Assembly (NCBI GenBank): GCA_900321895.1
Contig: ONYB01000216.1
Span: 1 to 5,102 of the forward strand
DNA length: 5,102 nucleotides
Direction of reading: 5' to 3'
Source: an uncultured Brachyspira sp.
GTDB lineage: Bacteria; Cyanobacteriota; Vampirovibrionia; Gastranaerophilales; Gastranaerophilaceae
In this document: piece by piece, positions 1 to 5,021 of the stretch
How the letters are laid out: every line of letters begins with the position of its first letter
How positions within the stretch are numbered: position 1 is the stretch's first letter
Made by a program: the position numbers and the translations under genes
Notes under the pieces: generated by a model
Told to the model about the DNA's origin: nothing
The model's database searches: none
Seen by the model: only the letters and a program-made list of their open reading frames with translations

Positions 1-96
1 AGGTTGAACCTACGGTTTACTTGTTCAAGCATCCTGATTTGTACGGCTCGTTCCTCGCCTACAACTCAAGCCAAATCCTCTCATTCCGATTTTTAT
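1..96. other. Unassigned GC-richer left edge with short inverted repeats
   Basis: No gene can be supported here. The stretch is about 47% G+C, clearly above the next 150 bases (about 30%). It holds several short dyads: AGGTT/AACCT at 1-11, TTGAAC/GTTCAA at 4-9 and 23-28, CTTG/CAAG at 20-29, and a bulged 6-bp stem at 41-47/57-62. Two plus-strand frames stay open from the window edge, one to a stop at 106-108 and one to a stop at 114-116. It could therefore be the last 35-37 codons of a gene entering from the left, but neither peptide resembles a family I know. A dispersed or structured non-coding repeat is equally possible. All minus-strand frames are interrupted. Confidence 0.4.
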
Positions 97-230
97 TTAA
101 TAAGTTAATACGTTAATACGCCCTTTCGGGCTTGTGAATAAGTTCAAATCAGGTGCGATGCACCAAAGCTACTTTTAAGCATTAGAACTTATTACCTTAT
201 TCACTTATTCACTTATTTACCTATTAACTT
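97..230. repeat. Nested inverted-repeat element built from 8-bp units
   Basis: On the left, three tandem 8-mers read TTAATAAG, TTAATACG, TTAATACG (97-120). On the right, five tandem 8-mers run 188-227 (CTTATTAC, CTTATTCA, CTTATTCA, CTTATTTA, CCTATTAA), which is the same motif family on the opposite strand. Perfect 9-bp inverted pairs nest inside each other: AAGTTAATA (102-110) with TATTAACTT (222-230), and AATAAGTTC (137-145) with GAACTTATT (185-193). Two hairpins lie inside: GCCC-TTTC-GGGC (120-131) and GGTGC-GAT-GCACC (152-164). The element sits just past the stop of the yhcH-like gene, so it would lie in that operon's 3' UTR. The layout suggests a small palindromic repeat or MITE-like element, or a cluster of binding sites. 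There is no transposase here, and copy number cannot be judged from one window. Confidence 0.6.
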
Positions 231-246
231 CTACTAAAAAGCCTTA

Positions 247-693
247 TCAATTCGCTAAAATCTTCACAACCACCTTTTTCACAGTCTGCGAAGTTGCGGC
301 GGAGTTCATTTGCGGGCGGTGAGCGTCGTGCGGAAATAACATCGCAAAATAACCGCTTTTTAAATATACCGTATTCATCCTGTCAGGGATATTGAAAAAC
401 ACTACATCTCTTTCCTCATCATACTCATCTTTTATTGAAAGTTCGGATACATTGGCAAAATCAAGTCTTTCCTCACCCGAAAGCAATATTTGAATATCTA
501 TATAACGTTTGTGAGCCTCCGGAAAACAGTTTTCGTGCGATTTTGTGTCATATACATCCACATTTGCAAACACACCGTCCTCTATTTCATAATGCCCTTC
601 CTGCGTGTTTTCGTCAATGTTAAACAAGAAATTCAAAACCTTGTCGGAAACCACATCGTACTGTCTTAATTTTTCAATTTTGTCAAAAATCAT
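247..693 (-). CDS. YhcH/YjgK/YiaL family (DUF386) cupin-like protein
   Basis: The 148-residue length matches this family (E. coli YhcH, YiaL and TabA/YjgK are about 150). Family features are a mid-protein segment EAHKRYIDIQ (59-68) followed by LLSGEERLDF (70-79), and a C-terminal FPHDAHRPQM (120-129). H34, H61, H122 and H125, with E59 or Q68 nearby, are candidates for the metal site of the beta-barrel. Members are found in sialic acid and other sugar catabolic loci, and TabA affects biofilm formation, but the reaction is not firmly settled for the family. Here it ends a three-gene operon after a glycosyltransferase and a transketolase half, so a role in handling a sugar (an anomer or isomer) is an inference. 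The start codon follows the upstream stop by 1 bp (TAAGATG) and the nearest AAGGA lies about 11 bases away, so translation probably depends on coupling. Confidence 0.85.
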   Translation of the reverse strand: MIFDKIEKLRQYDVVSDKVLNFLFNIDENTQEGHYEIEDGVFANVDVYDTKSHENCFPEAHKRYIDIQILLSGEERLDFANVSELSIKDEYDEERDVVFFNIPDRMNTVYLKSGYFAMLFPHDAHRPQMNSAATSQTVKKVVVKILAN

Positions 694-694
694 C

Positions 695-1519
695 TTATGC
701 CAATTCCTTCATAGCTTGCTCAAATTCTTCTTTTTTAGGAGCTTTTCCATGCCAGCCGGCATTATTTTCCATAAAACTAACCCCTTTACCCTTAATGGTA
801 TTTGCGAGAATTGCAGTCGGCCTGTCAGCCTTTTTCGCTTCTTCAATAGCATTGTAAATTTCAGAGATATTGTGACCATCAATTTCAATCACATTCCAAT
901 TAAATGCTTTTAATTTTTCATCCAACGGATCAAGAGATTTTATTTCTTCAGTGCAACCGTCGATTTGAAGCCTGTTTCTGTCGATAATTGCAACCAAATT
1001 ATCTAATTTTCTCGTAGGAGCTTGCATAAAGGCTTCCCAAACACTGCCTTCTTGCAACTCGCCGTCACCAAGAAGAACAAACACGTTTGCAGGATTTTTG
1101 TCTAACTTCAAACTGATTGCAATCCCGCACCCGACAGACAAGCCTTGCCCCAACGAGCCTGACGCAACCTCAACCCCAGGACAATGCGGAGTAGGATGTC
1201 CCTGCAACGGAGAACCAAAAAGTCTGAATGTCAAAAGTTCTTCTTGCGGGAAAAATCCGCACTGCGACAATATTGAATAATAAATTGCAGAAGCATGCCC
1301 TTTTGACAAAACAAATCTGTCACGTTTTTCATAATTCGGATCATCTTTACATTTTGGAGCATTTAACATACATTTGTTAAACAAAACAGTCAAAATATCT
1401 GTCGAGGACAGTGCTCCACCGATATGTCCGGATTGTGCATTATAAACCATTTTCACAACATTTCTGCGATTTTCTTTTGCAAGATTTTCCAATTCTTTTA
1501 TTTCATTTTCACTCAACAT
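695..1519 (-). CDS. Transketolase, N-terminal (TPP-binding) subunit
   Basis: At 274 residues this is the N-terminal half of transketolase, as found in organisms that split the enzyme into two chains. Seen in order: SGHIGGALSSTDIL (30-43), the LSKGHASA substrate/TPP segment (71-78), GHPTP (107-111), GSLGQGLSVGCG (121-132), and the TPP/metal motif from GDGELQEG (151-158) to N182, then QIDG (185-188). The C-terminal IKGKGVSFMEN (242-252) and H257 are also typical. It would bind thiamine diphosphate and transfer two-carbon ketol units between sugar phosphates in the pentose phosphate pathway, but only with the C-terminal pyrimidine-binding and transketolase C domains. Those are not encoded next to it: the next gene is yhcH-like. 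AGGAG lies 7 bases before the ATG, inside the end of the upstream gene, with a 2-bp gap. It may serve central metabolism or precursor supply for the neighbouring polysaccharide gene; the sequence cannot decide. Confidence 0.93.
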   Translation of the reverse strand: MLSENEIKELENLAKENRRNVVKMVYNAQSGHIGGALSSTDILTVLFNKCMLNAPKCKDDPNYEKRDRFVLSKGHASAIYYSILSQCGFFPQEELLTFRLFGSPLQGHPTPHCPGVEVASGSLGQGLSVGCGIAISLKLDKNPANVFVLLGDGELQEGSVWEAFMQAPTRKLDNLVAIIDRNRLQIDGCTEEIKSLDPLDEKLKAFNWNVIEIDGHNISEIYNAIEEAKKADRPTAILANTIKGKGVSFMENNAGWHGKAPKKEEFEQAMKELA

Positions 1520-1521
1520 AT

Positions 1522-2226
1522 TTATACTCCTATAAATTTTTCTTTAAAAACTTTCAATACAAAAAGCGGCAATGTCGGGAAAATTCGCTTAAACCTTTTC
1601 GGTTCTTTAACCGTACGGTAAAGCCATTCCAAGCCCAACTTTTGCCAAATTTCAGGGGCTCTTTCAACAACACCCGACCAAACATCAAAACTTCCGCCAA
1701 GCCCGATAAACAAAGCATTAGGCAAAAGGTTTTTCGCTTTTGAAATAAAAATTTCTTGCTTTGGCGAACCCAATGCCACCAAAACCAATTTCGGATTTGC
1801 CGCAGTCAGTTCATCTAAAACTCTGTCATCATCCTTAAAATAACCGTCTTGAACATAAACGGCATTCAAATTCGGAACTTCTTTTTTCAGATTTTCTACA
1901 GCCTTTTGAATAATTTCAGGTTTTGCTCCGACAAACGCCGTCGGTTGTGAGGCAAATTTATCTATCAATTTTCTGCCAAACTCAATACCTGCAATTCTTC
2001 TGACATTATGTCCTAGAATTTTTAACCCTAGCTGAACCCCAATCCCGTCAGGGATTACAAGTTCTGCACTGTTTATAATCTCTGCAAAATCAGGGTTACT
2101 TTTTGCACTCAAAATCATTTCGGGATTAATTGTCACAACCTGCCCTTTTTCGGCATACTGCAATGCCTCATCAAAAGTGAAGGTGTCTATATTAAATCCT
2201 TGTAGTTTTACTAAATTTCTTTCCAT
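1522..2226 (-). CDS. WecG/TagA/CpsF family glycosyltransferase
   Basis: This 234-residue protein has the full GT26-family pattern. TINPEMIL (32-39) and VIPDGIGV (57-64) are followed by RRIAGIEF (76-83), ALGSPKQE (151-158), GLGGSFDVWSG (175-185) and the C-terminal ERAPEIWQKLGLEWLYR (188-204) with KEPKRFKR (207-214). D60 in PDG is the expected catalytic base by analogy with TagA. The basic C-terminal tail (K207, K210, R211, K213, R214, then hydrophobic 215-227) fits the family's membrane-binding appendage. Members transfer ManNAc or ManNAcA (or another sugar) to a GlcNAc-polyprenyl-diphosphate, making enterobacterial common antigen, wall teichoic acid linkage units or exopolysaccharide; the sugar used here cannot be told. 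It opens the operon with the transketolase half and the yhcH-like gene. The ATG has no Shine-Dalgarno and sits 6 bases past a TATAAT, suggesting a leaderless mRNA. No other ATG in this frame occurs before residue 37, inside the conserved fold, so this start is favoured. Confidence 0.93.
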   Translation of the reverse strand: MERNLVKLQGFNIDTFTFDEALQYAEKGQVVTINPEMILSAKSNPDFAEIINSAELVIPDGIGVQLGLKILGHNVRRIAGIEFGRKLIDKFASQPTAFVGAKPEIIQKAVENLKKEVPNLNAVYVQDGYFKDDDRVLDELTAANPKLVLVALGSPKQEIFISKAKNLLPNALFIGLGGSFDVWSGVVERAPEIWQKLGLEWLYRTVKEPKRFKRIFPTLPLFVLKVFKEKFIGV

Positions 2227-2232
2227 AGGTTA

Positions 2233-2261
2233 ATTATAAACCAAGATTTTGGAATGTTCAA
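2233..2261 (-). promoter_or_regulatory. Sigma-70-type promoter for the glycosyltransferase operon
   Basis: Read on the minus strand, TTGAAC (2256-2261) and a perfect TATAAT (2233-2238) are separated by exactly 17 bases, in the 39-bp gap after the dgt stop codon. Only six bases (TAACCT) separate the -10 box from the ATG, so the usual initiation distance puts the transcript start at or within a base or two of the A of ATG. An imperfect dyad, GGTT...AACC (2228-2242), overlaps the -10 box and could be an operator, but it is short. There is no terminator between dgt and this promoter, so read-through from dgt could also supply the operon. Confidence 0.75.
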
Positions 2262-2265
2262 TAAT

Positions 2266-3291
2266 TTAATCTTTGAGGTTTGCGAGTTTGAAGAGATAAT
2301 CCTCGCTACTGCCACGGTGAAATCCTGACGGGATAAAGTTTTCCTTATATTTTTCGATTGCATATCTGTCCGTCATGCCGGAAATATAATCCGTGACAAT
2401 TCTTATAATTCGACCTTCTTCACACATTGGCTTAAGCATTTCGCAATAATGATAAAAAAGTTCTTTAATTACCCTGCGAGCTTTTTTTTCTTCAAGTTTC
2501 GCAGGAGAATTAATATAAACATTATCAAACATCCATTTCCTTAATTTTGTTGTGTAATACCAACCTTCTTCACTCATTGCGATTTTTGGCGAATTAATGG
2601 AGTTTTTAATAACCTCCATAATCATTTTATTTAGACGCTTGCTCTGAATTGGCGAAAAATAGGCAATACAATCGTTCGGGATGTCGCTTTCCGAAATAAT
2701 TCCCGCTCTGATTGAATCTTCGATATCGTGATTTATATAGGCGATTTTATCGGCAAGCTGAACGACTTGAGCCTCCGGTGTTTTCGGTTCATAACCCCAA
2801 GTGTGCGTCAAAATTCCGTCTATAGTTTCAACGCAAAGGTTGAGTTTTTCTAAAACTTCAACCACTCTAACACTCTGAATATTATGATGAAATCCCCCTG
2901 GAACGAGTTCGTTCAAAACTCCTTCTCCACAATGCCCGAACGGAGTATGCCCCAAATCATGCCCAAGGGCGATAGCCTCGGTTAAATCCTCGTTCAAATC
3001 CAGTGAACGAGAAATCGTCCTTGCAATTTGAGAAACCTCAAGGGTGTGCGTCAATCTTGTTCTGAAATGATCATCAAACGGAGAAAGAAAAACTTGCGTC
3101 TTATGTTTAAGTCTTCGAAAAGCTTTTGAATGTAAAATTCTATCTCTGTCACGCTGAAAACAGGTTCTTATTTCGCATTCAGCCTCGGGGGTTTTTCTTT
3201 TTTTACTTTCCTTACTCTTCGTCGCAAATTCGCTTAATATATTATATTCTCTGTCTTCTAATTTTTCTCTTATTGATTTTGTAGTATTCAT
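2266..3291 (-). CDS. dgt: dGTPase-like HD-domain deoxynucleotide triphosphohydrolase
   Basis: This 341-residue cytoplasmic enzyme belongs to the dGTPase-like branch of the HD superfamily, which splits dNTPs into the deoxynucleoside and triphosphate and so tunes the dNTP pool. Visible: RDRDRILHSKAFRRLKHKTQVF (from R47), THTLEVSQIARTI (81-93), the HD motif LGHDLGHTPFGH (109-120), GGFHHNIQSVRV (132-143) and LADKIAYINHDIED (179-192). H82, H111, D112 and D181 make up the four expected metal ligands. The length fits the shorter dGTPase-like class rather than the roughly 500-residue E. coli Dgt. In that class the preferred dNTP varies and other dNTPs may act as activators, so specificity for dGTP is assumed, not shown. 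A strong GGAGGAG (3295-3301) lies just upstream of the ATG. It stands between a terminator on one side and the operon promoter on the other, so it is probably transcribed mostly as a single gene. Confidence 0.93.
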   Translation of the reverse strand: MNTTKSIREKLEDREYNILSEFATKSKESKKRKTPEAECEIRTCFQRDRDRILHSKAFRRLKHKTQVFLSPFDDHFRTRLTHTLEVSQIARTISRSLDLNEDLTEAIALGHDLGHTPFGHCGEGVLNELVPGGFHHNIQSVRVVEVLEKLNLCVETIDGILTHTWGYEPKTPEAQVVQLADKIAYINHDIEDSIRAGIISESDIPNDCIAYFSPIQSKRLNKMIMEVIKNSINSPKIAMSEEGWYYTTKLRKWMFDNVYINSPAKLEEKKARRVIKELFYHYCEMLKPMCEEGRIIRIVTDYISGMTDRYAIEKYKENFIPSGFHRGSSEDYLFKLANLKD

Positions 3292-3294
3292 ACT

Positions 3295-3301
3295 CTCCTC
3301 C
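3295..3301 (-). promoter_or_regulatory. Strong ribosome binding site of dgt
   Basis: GGAGGAG on the minus strand gives a GGAGG core 5 bases before the dgt ATG. It fixes that start and is the strongest Shine-Dalgarno among the minus-strand genes here. Confidence 0.8.
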
Positions 3302-3308
3302 GAGCCTG

Positions 3309-3336
3309 ATTGTACCTAAAATAACAGATATTTCCA
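3309..3336 (-). promoter_or_regulatory. Probable dgt promoter
   Basis: Minus-strand TGGAAA (3331-3336, 4 of 6 matches to TTGACA) and TACAAT (3309-3314, 5 of 6 to TATAAT) are 16 bases apart. They lie between the upstream terminator and the dgt ribosome binding site. The predicted start leaves a leader of only about 10 bases, just enough for the Shine-Dalgarno. The -35 match and 16-base spacer are modest, so this is less certain than the other promoters in the window. Confidence 0.4.
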
Positions 3337-3366
3337 TACTTCATTTGTTGGAAATTTAAATAATTC

Positions 3367-3392
3367 GGGCGGTTTTGAAATCAAAACCGCCC
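3367..3392 (-). terminator. Intrinsic terminator after the plsY operon
   Basis: A perfect 11-bp stem, GGGCGGTTTTG paired with CAAAACCGCCC, encloses a 4-base loop whose ends could also pair. It begins 9 bases past the stop of the small membrane protein gene. On the minus strand the sequence after the stem is T-rich but broken (GAATTATTTAAATTT). On the plus strand it is followed by TTTATAATC and then seven T within 3404-3411, so it could act both ways, although no plus-strand gene ends here. It separates plsY and the 70-residue gene from dgt. Confidence 0.8.
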
Positions 3393-3401
3393 TTTATAAT
3401 C

Positions 3402-3614
3402 TTATTTTTTTACAAATACTTTTTCTATTGCAAACCCTGACTTATTTTGTTGAGGATTTTTATTATCACCATTTAGCCAGAAAAATCCGCCAACAGCAAT
3501 CGCTACGATTAAAATTATTATAAAAAATATTCTTGTAAGTATTGAAAAGATTTTGCCGATAGCAATAAGGGCAACAATAACCCCTAGTCCGATTAATATT
3601 GCATTAAAATCCAT
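3402..3614 (-). CDS. Small hydrophobic membrane protein, unknown function
   Basis: I do not recognise this 70-residue protein. Residues 5-20 and 29-47 are long hydrophobic runs, separated by K21 to R28, so it is probably an integral membrane hairpin with two helices. The tail from N48 to K70 is polar (several N, Q and K) and ends in VFVKK. The positive charges in the loop and tail do not settle the topology. The ATG follows the plsY stop by 2 bp and GAGG lies about 9 bases upstream, inside the plsY end, so the two genes are surely co-transcribed and probably coupled. The coupling and the tidy terminator right behind it argue for a real gene. It may support PlsY or lipid synthesis in the inner membrane, but this rests on position only. 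Confidence 0.75.
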   Translation of the reverse strand: MDFNAILIGLGVIVALIAIGKIFSILTRIFFIIILIVAIAVGGFFWLNGDNKNPQQNKSGFAIEKVFVKK

Positions 3615-3616
3615 TT

Positions 3617-4225
3617 TTATTCCCTCACTTTGTTTTCTTCACCCTTAACAAGTCTTTGGATATTTGTTCTGTGAAGCCAAATTATATACAAAGCACCCAA
3701 ACCGCAATATGCAACATAGGCAATCGGAGCTTTGCACCACCACATTAAAATCGGAGAAATTGCAAGAGCAATAATTGAACCGAGTGAAACATATTTTGAG
3801 AAATAGGTAATCACGCTCCAAATAAACGCTATCATCAAACCGACCTGCCAATTCAAAGCCAAGATAGTACCAACGCCTGACGCAACAGATTTTCCACCAG
3901 TGAATTTAAGAAAAATTGACTTGCTGTGCCCCAAGATAACCGCAACCGCAGCTATTACAGGCAAAAGTCCGATACCGGTAAAGGTTGTCGCAAAATATTT
4001 TGCAAGAACAACAGGCAAAGCACCTTTCAATGCGTCTAACAACATTACAATAAAGAACCATTTTTTGCCCATAACTCTTTTTACGTTAGTTGCTCCTGTT
4101 GAGCCCGAACCGACTTTTCGAATATCTTGTCCCGTAAAGGTTTTTACGATAATGTAGCCTGTCGGGATTGAACCTATTAAATAGGCAGTTACGAACACCG
4201 TCAAAAATTCAAAAATTTTATCCAT
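3617..4225 (-). CDS. plsY: Acyl-phosphate:glycerol-3-phosphate acyltransferase PlsY
   Basis: PlsY is an inner-membrane enzyme that moves the acyl group from acyl-phosphate (made by PlsX) to glycerol-3-phosphate, giving lysophosphatidate, the first step of phospholipid synthesis. With the start used here it has 202 residues, normal for the family. The three conserved loops are visible: YLIGSIPTGY with GSGSTGATNV (15-24, 39-48), GHSKSIFLKFTGGKSVASG (99-117), and LHRTNIQRLVKGEE (184-197). Hydrophobic helices lie between them (roughly 4-27, 57-79, 85-99, 119-141, 147-163, 166-183). The serine in GSGST and GGKSVA differs from the commoner GSGN and GGKGVA and recalls cyanobacterial PlsY. A TTG at 4255 would add ten residues, but it lies inside the -10 box. 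The ATG at 4225 has AAAGGAG 5 bases upstream and is preferred. plsX is not in the window. Confidence 0.95.
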   Translation of the reverse strand: MDKIFEFLTVFVTAYLIGSIPTGYIIVKTFTGQDIRKVGSGSTGATNVKRVMGKKWFFIVMLLDALKGALPVVLAKYFATTFTGIGLLPVIAAVAVILGHSKSIFLKFTGGKSVASGVGTILALNWQVGLMIAFIWSVITYFSKYVSLGSIIALAISPILMWWCKAPIAYVAYCGLGALYIIWLHRTNIQRLVKGEENKVRE

Positions 4226-4230
4226 CTTCT

Positions 4231-4237
4231 CTCCTTT
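4231..4237 (-). promoter_or_regulatory. Ribosome binding site that decides the plsY start
   Basis: AAAGGAG on the minus strand ends 5 bases before the ATG at 4225. It shows that this codon, not the upstream in-frame TTG at 4255, is the start. Confidence 0.8.
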
Positions 4238-4254
4238 AATTTTTCGTATGCTCA

Positions 4255-4284
4255 ATTATACCATGATAAAGTTTGATGTGGCAA
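4255..4284 (-). promoter_or_regulatory. plsY promoter
   Basis: Minus-strand TTGCCA (4279-4284, 5 of 6 to TTGACA) and a perfect TATAAT (4255-4260) are 18 bases apart. The predicted leader to the plsY ATG is about 22 bases and includes the Shine-Dalgarno. Its -35 box is only 2 bp from the -35 box of the divergent VWA promoter. Confidence 0.65.
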
Positions 4285-4286
4285 TA

Positions 4287-4315
4287 TTGATTTCATTGGC
4301 GAAATATGCTATTAT
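4287..4315 (+). promoter_or_regulatory. Promoter of the VWA-FHA operon
   Basis: TTGATT (4287-4292) and TATTAT (4310-4315, 5 of 6) are separated by 17 bases on the plus strand. A start near 4322 would leave a leader of about 16 bases to the ATG at 4338. That leader is A-rich and has no clear Shine-Dalgarno (only GTTGG). Confidence 0.55.
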
Positions 4316-4337
4316 TTAAGAAAAAAGTTGGTTTACT

Positions 4338-5006
4338 ATGAACAAAAGATTAATCACTATGGGTATAATAATTCTCGCATTTTCCATTGTAGGGAAACTG
4401 ATATGGAGCGGATTAAAAAGCATAAAGGTTGACGATTTCAAACCTGCTGCAGTAATTTTTGTGGTGGATTCCTCAGCATCTAACCAAAAAGAATTGGCGG
4501 AACAGAAAAAATCTCTCCGACAGATTTGTAACCTGCTTGACCCTGAAGATCAAGTAAAAATCTTGAAGGTTTCGCAAGACTCTTACCTGATTTATGAAGG
4601 TGCACCGTTCAACGGCTCGGGAATTGAAAAAGCAATGGATGCCTTCACTCAATATGACCAAAAAGATTACGGTACTGCCTATGGATTGGGACTGAAAAAA
4701 GCCTTTTCTTACTGCCTTACAATGAAAAAAGACGGATATCTTCCGGCAGTTGTCGTATTTGGAGATTTGGAAAATGAAGGAGCGATTGAAAAACAAATCA
4801 ACTGGACACTTCTCCCGAAAAATGTAGAAAATGTTCAAAAATACGCACCTGATTTGGCGATGATGTTTTTGTACGCACATCCTGAAAAATTGGATTTGGT
4901 AAAAGAAAAATTAAACCCTGTTTTGGGCGAAAAGAAGTTAATAGTTTCTCCGAAACAGAACACGGATAAAGCAATACAGAGATTTGTCCACGCATTGGAC
5001 AGATAA
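4338..5006 (+). CDS. Membrane-anchored VWA-like domain protein
   Basis: This 222-residue protein has an N-terminal hydrophobic segment (about 5-23) preceded by K3-R4, with no obvious signal peptidase site, so it probably stays anchored with most of the chain outside the cytoplasm. The rest reads as a von Willebrand factor A fold. AAVIFVVDSSAS (37-48) gives the MIDAS DxSxS residues D44, S46 and S48. DYGTAYGLGLKKAF (110-123) supplies T113, and VVVFGDLENEG (138-148) supplies D143, so all usual metal ligands are present. VWA domains bind protein partners through a divalent metal; the partner is not known here. The sequence is otherwise unlike any member I can name. The ATG start has no clear ribosome binding site; M8 is an alternative start but would remove K3-R4 before the membrane segment. 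The next gene follows after 15 bp and probably encodes an FHA protein, so the two are likely one operon, divergent from plsY. Confidence 0.75.
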   Translation: MNKRLITMGIIILAFSIVGKLIWSGLKSIKVDDFKPAAVIFVVDSSASNQKELAEQKKSLRQICNLLDPEDQVKILKVSQDSYLIYEGAPFNGSGIEKAMDAFTQYDQKDYGTAYGLGLKKAFSYCLTMKKDGYLPAVVVFGDLENEGAIEKQINWTLLPKNVENVQKYAPDLAMMFLYAHPEKLDLVKEKLNPVLGEKKLIVSPKQNTDKAIQRFVHALDR

Positions 5007-5021
5007 ATAATGAGGTAAATT

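Noticed and set aside
1..60. tRNA remnant, suggested by GGTTCAACC on the minus strand
   Set aside because: No acceptor, D or anticodon stem can be drawn around it.
120..131. Intrinsic terminator for the yhcH-like operon
   Set aside because: The GCCC/GGGC stem is only 4 bp and is not followed by a T run on either strand. The minus-strand GAAA loop makes it stable, but it is better seen as part of the repeat element.
188..227. CRISPR array
   Set aside because: The units are 8 bp with no spacers between them and no cas genes nearby.
605..913. Plus-strand 102-codon frame
   Set aside because: It lies antisense to the transketolase and yhcH-like genes, whose families are certain, and its peptide has no recognisable domain.
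1411..1743. Plus-strand 110-codon frame over the transketolase/glycosyltransferase junction
   Set aside because: Antisense to two conserved genes; no ribosome binding site or family likeness.
2227..2265. Terminator between dgt and the glycosyltransferase
   Set aside because: No stem longer than 4 bp and no T run; the space is taken up by the promoter.
4226..4255. Ten-residue N-terminal extension of PlsY from a TTG start
   Set aside because: The TTG lies inside the TATAAT promoter box, upstream of the expected transcript start, and the ATG at 4225 has a good AAAGGAG site.
4473..4880. Minus-strand 135-codon frame inside the VWA gene
   Set aside because: The plus-strand frame carries a coherent VWA fold with MIDAS residues and a clean operon context. 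The antisense peptide is rich in F, C and R with no domain.
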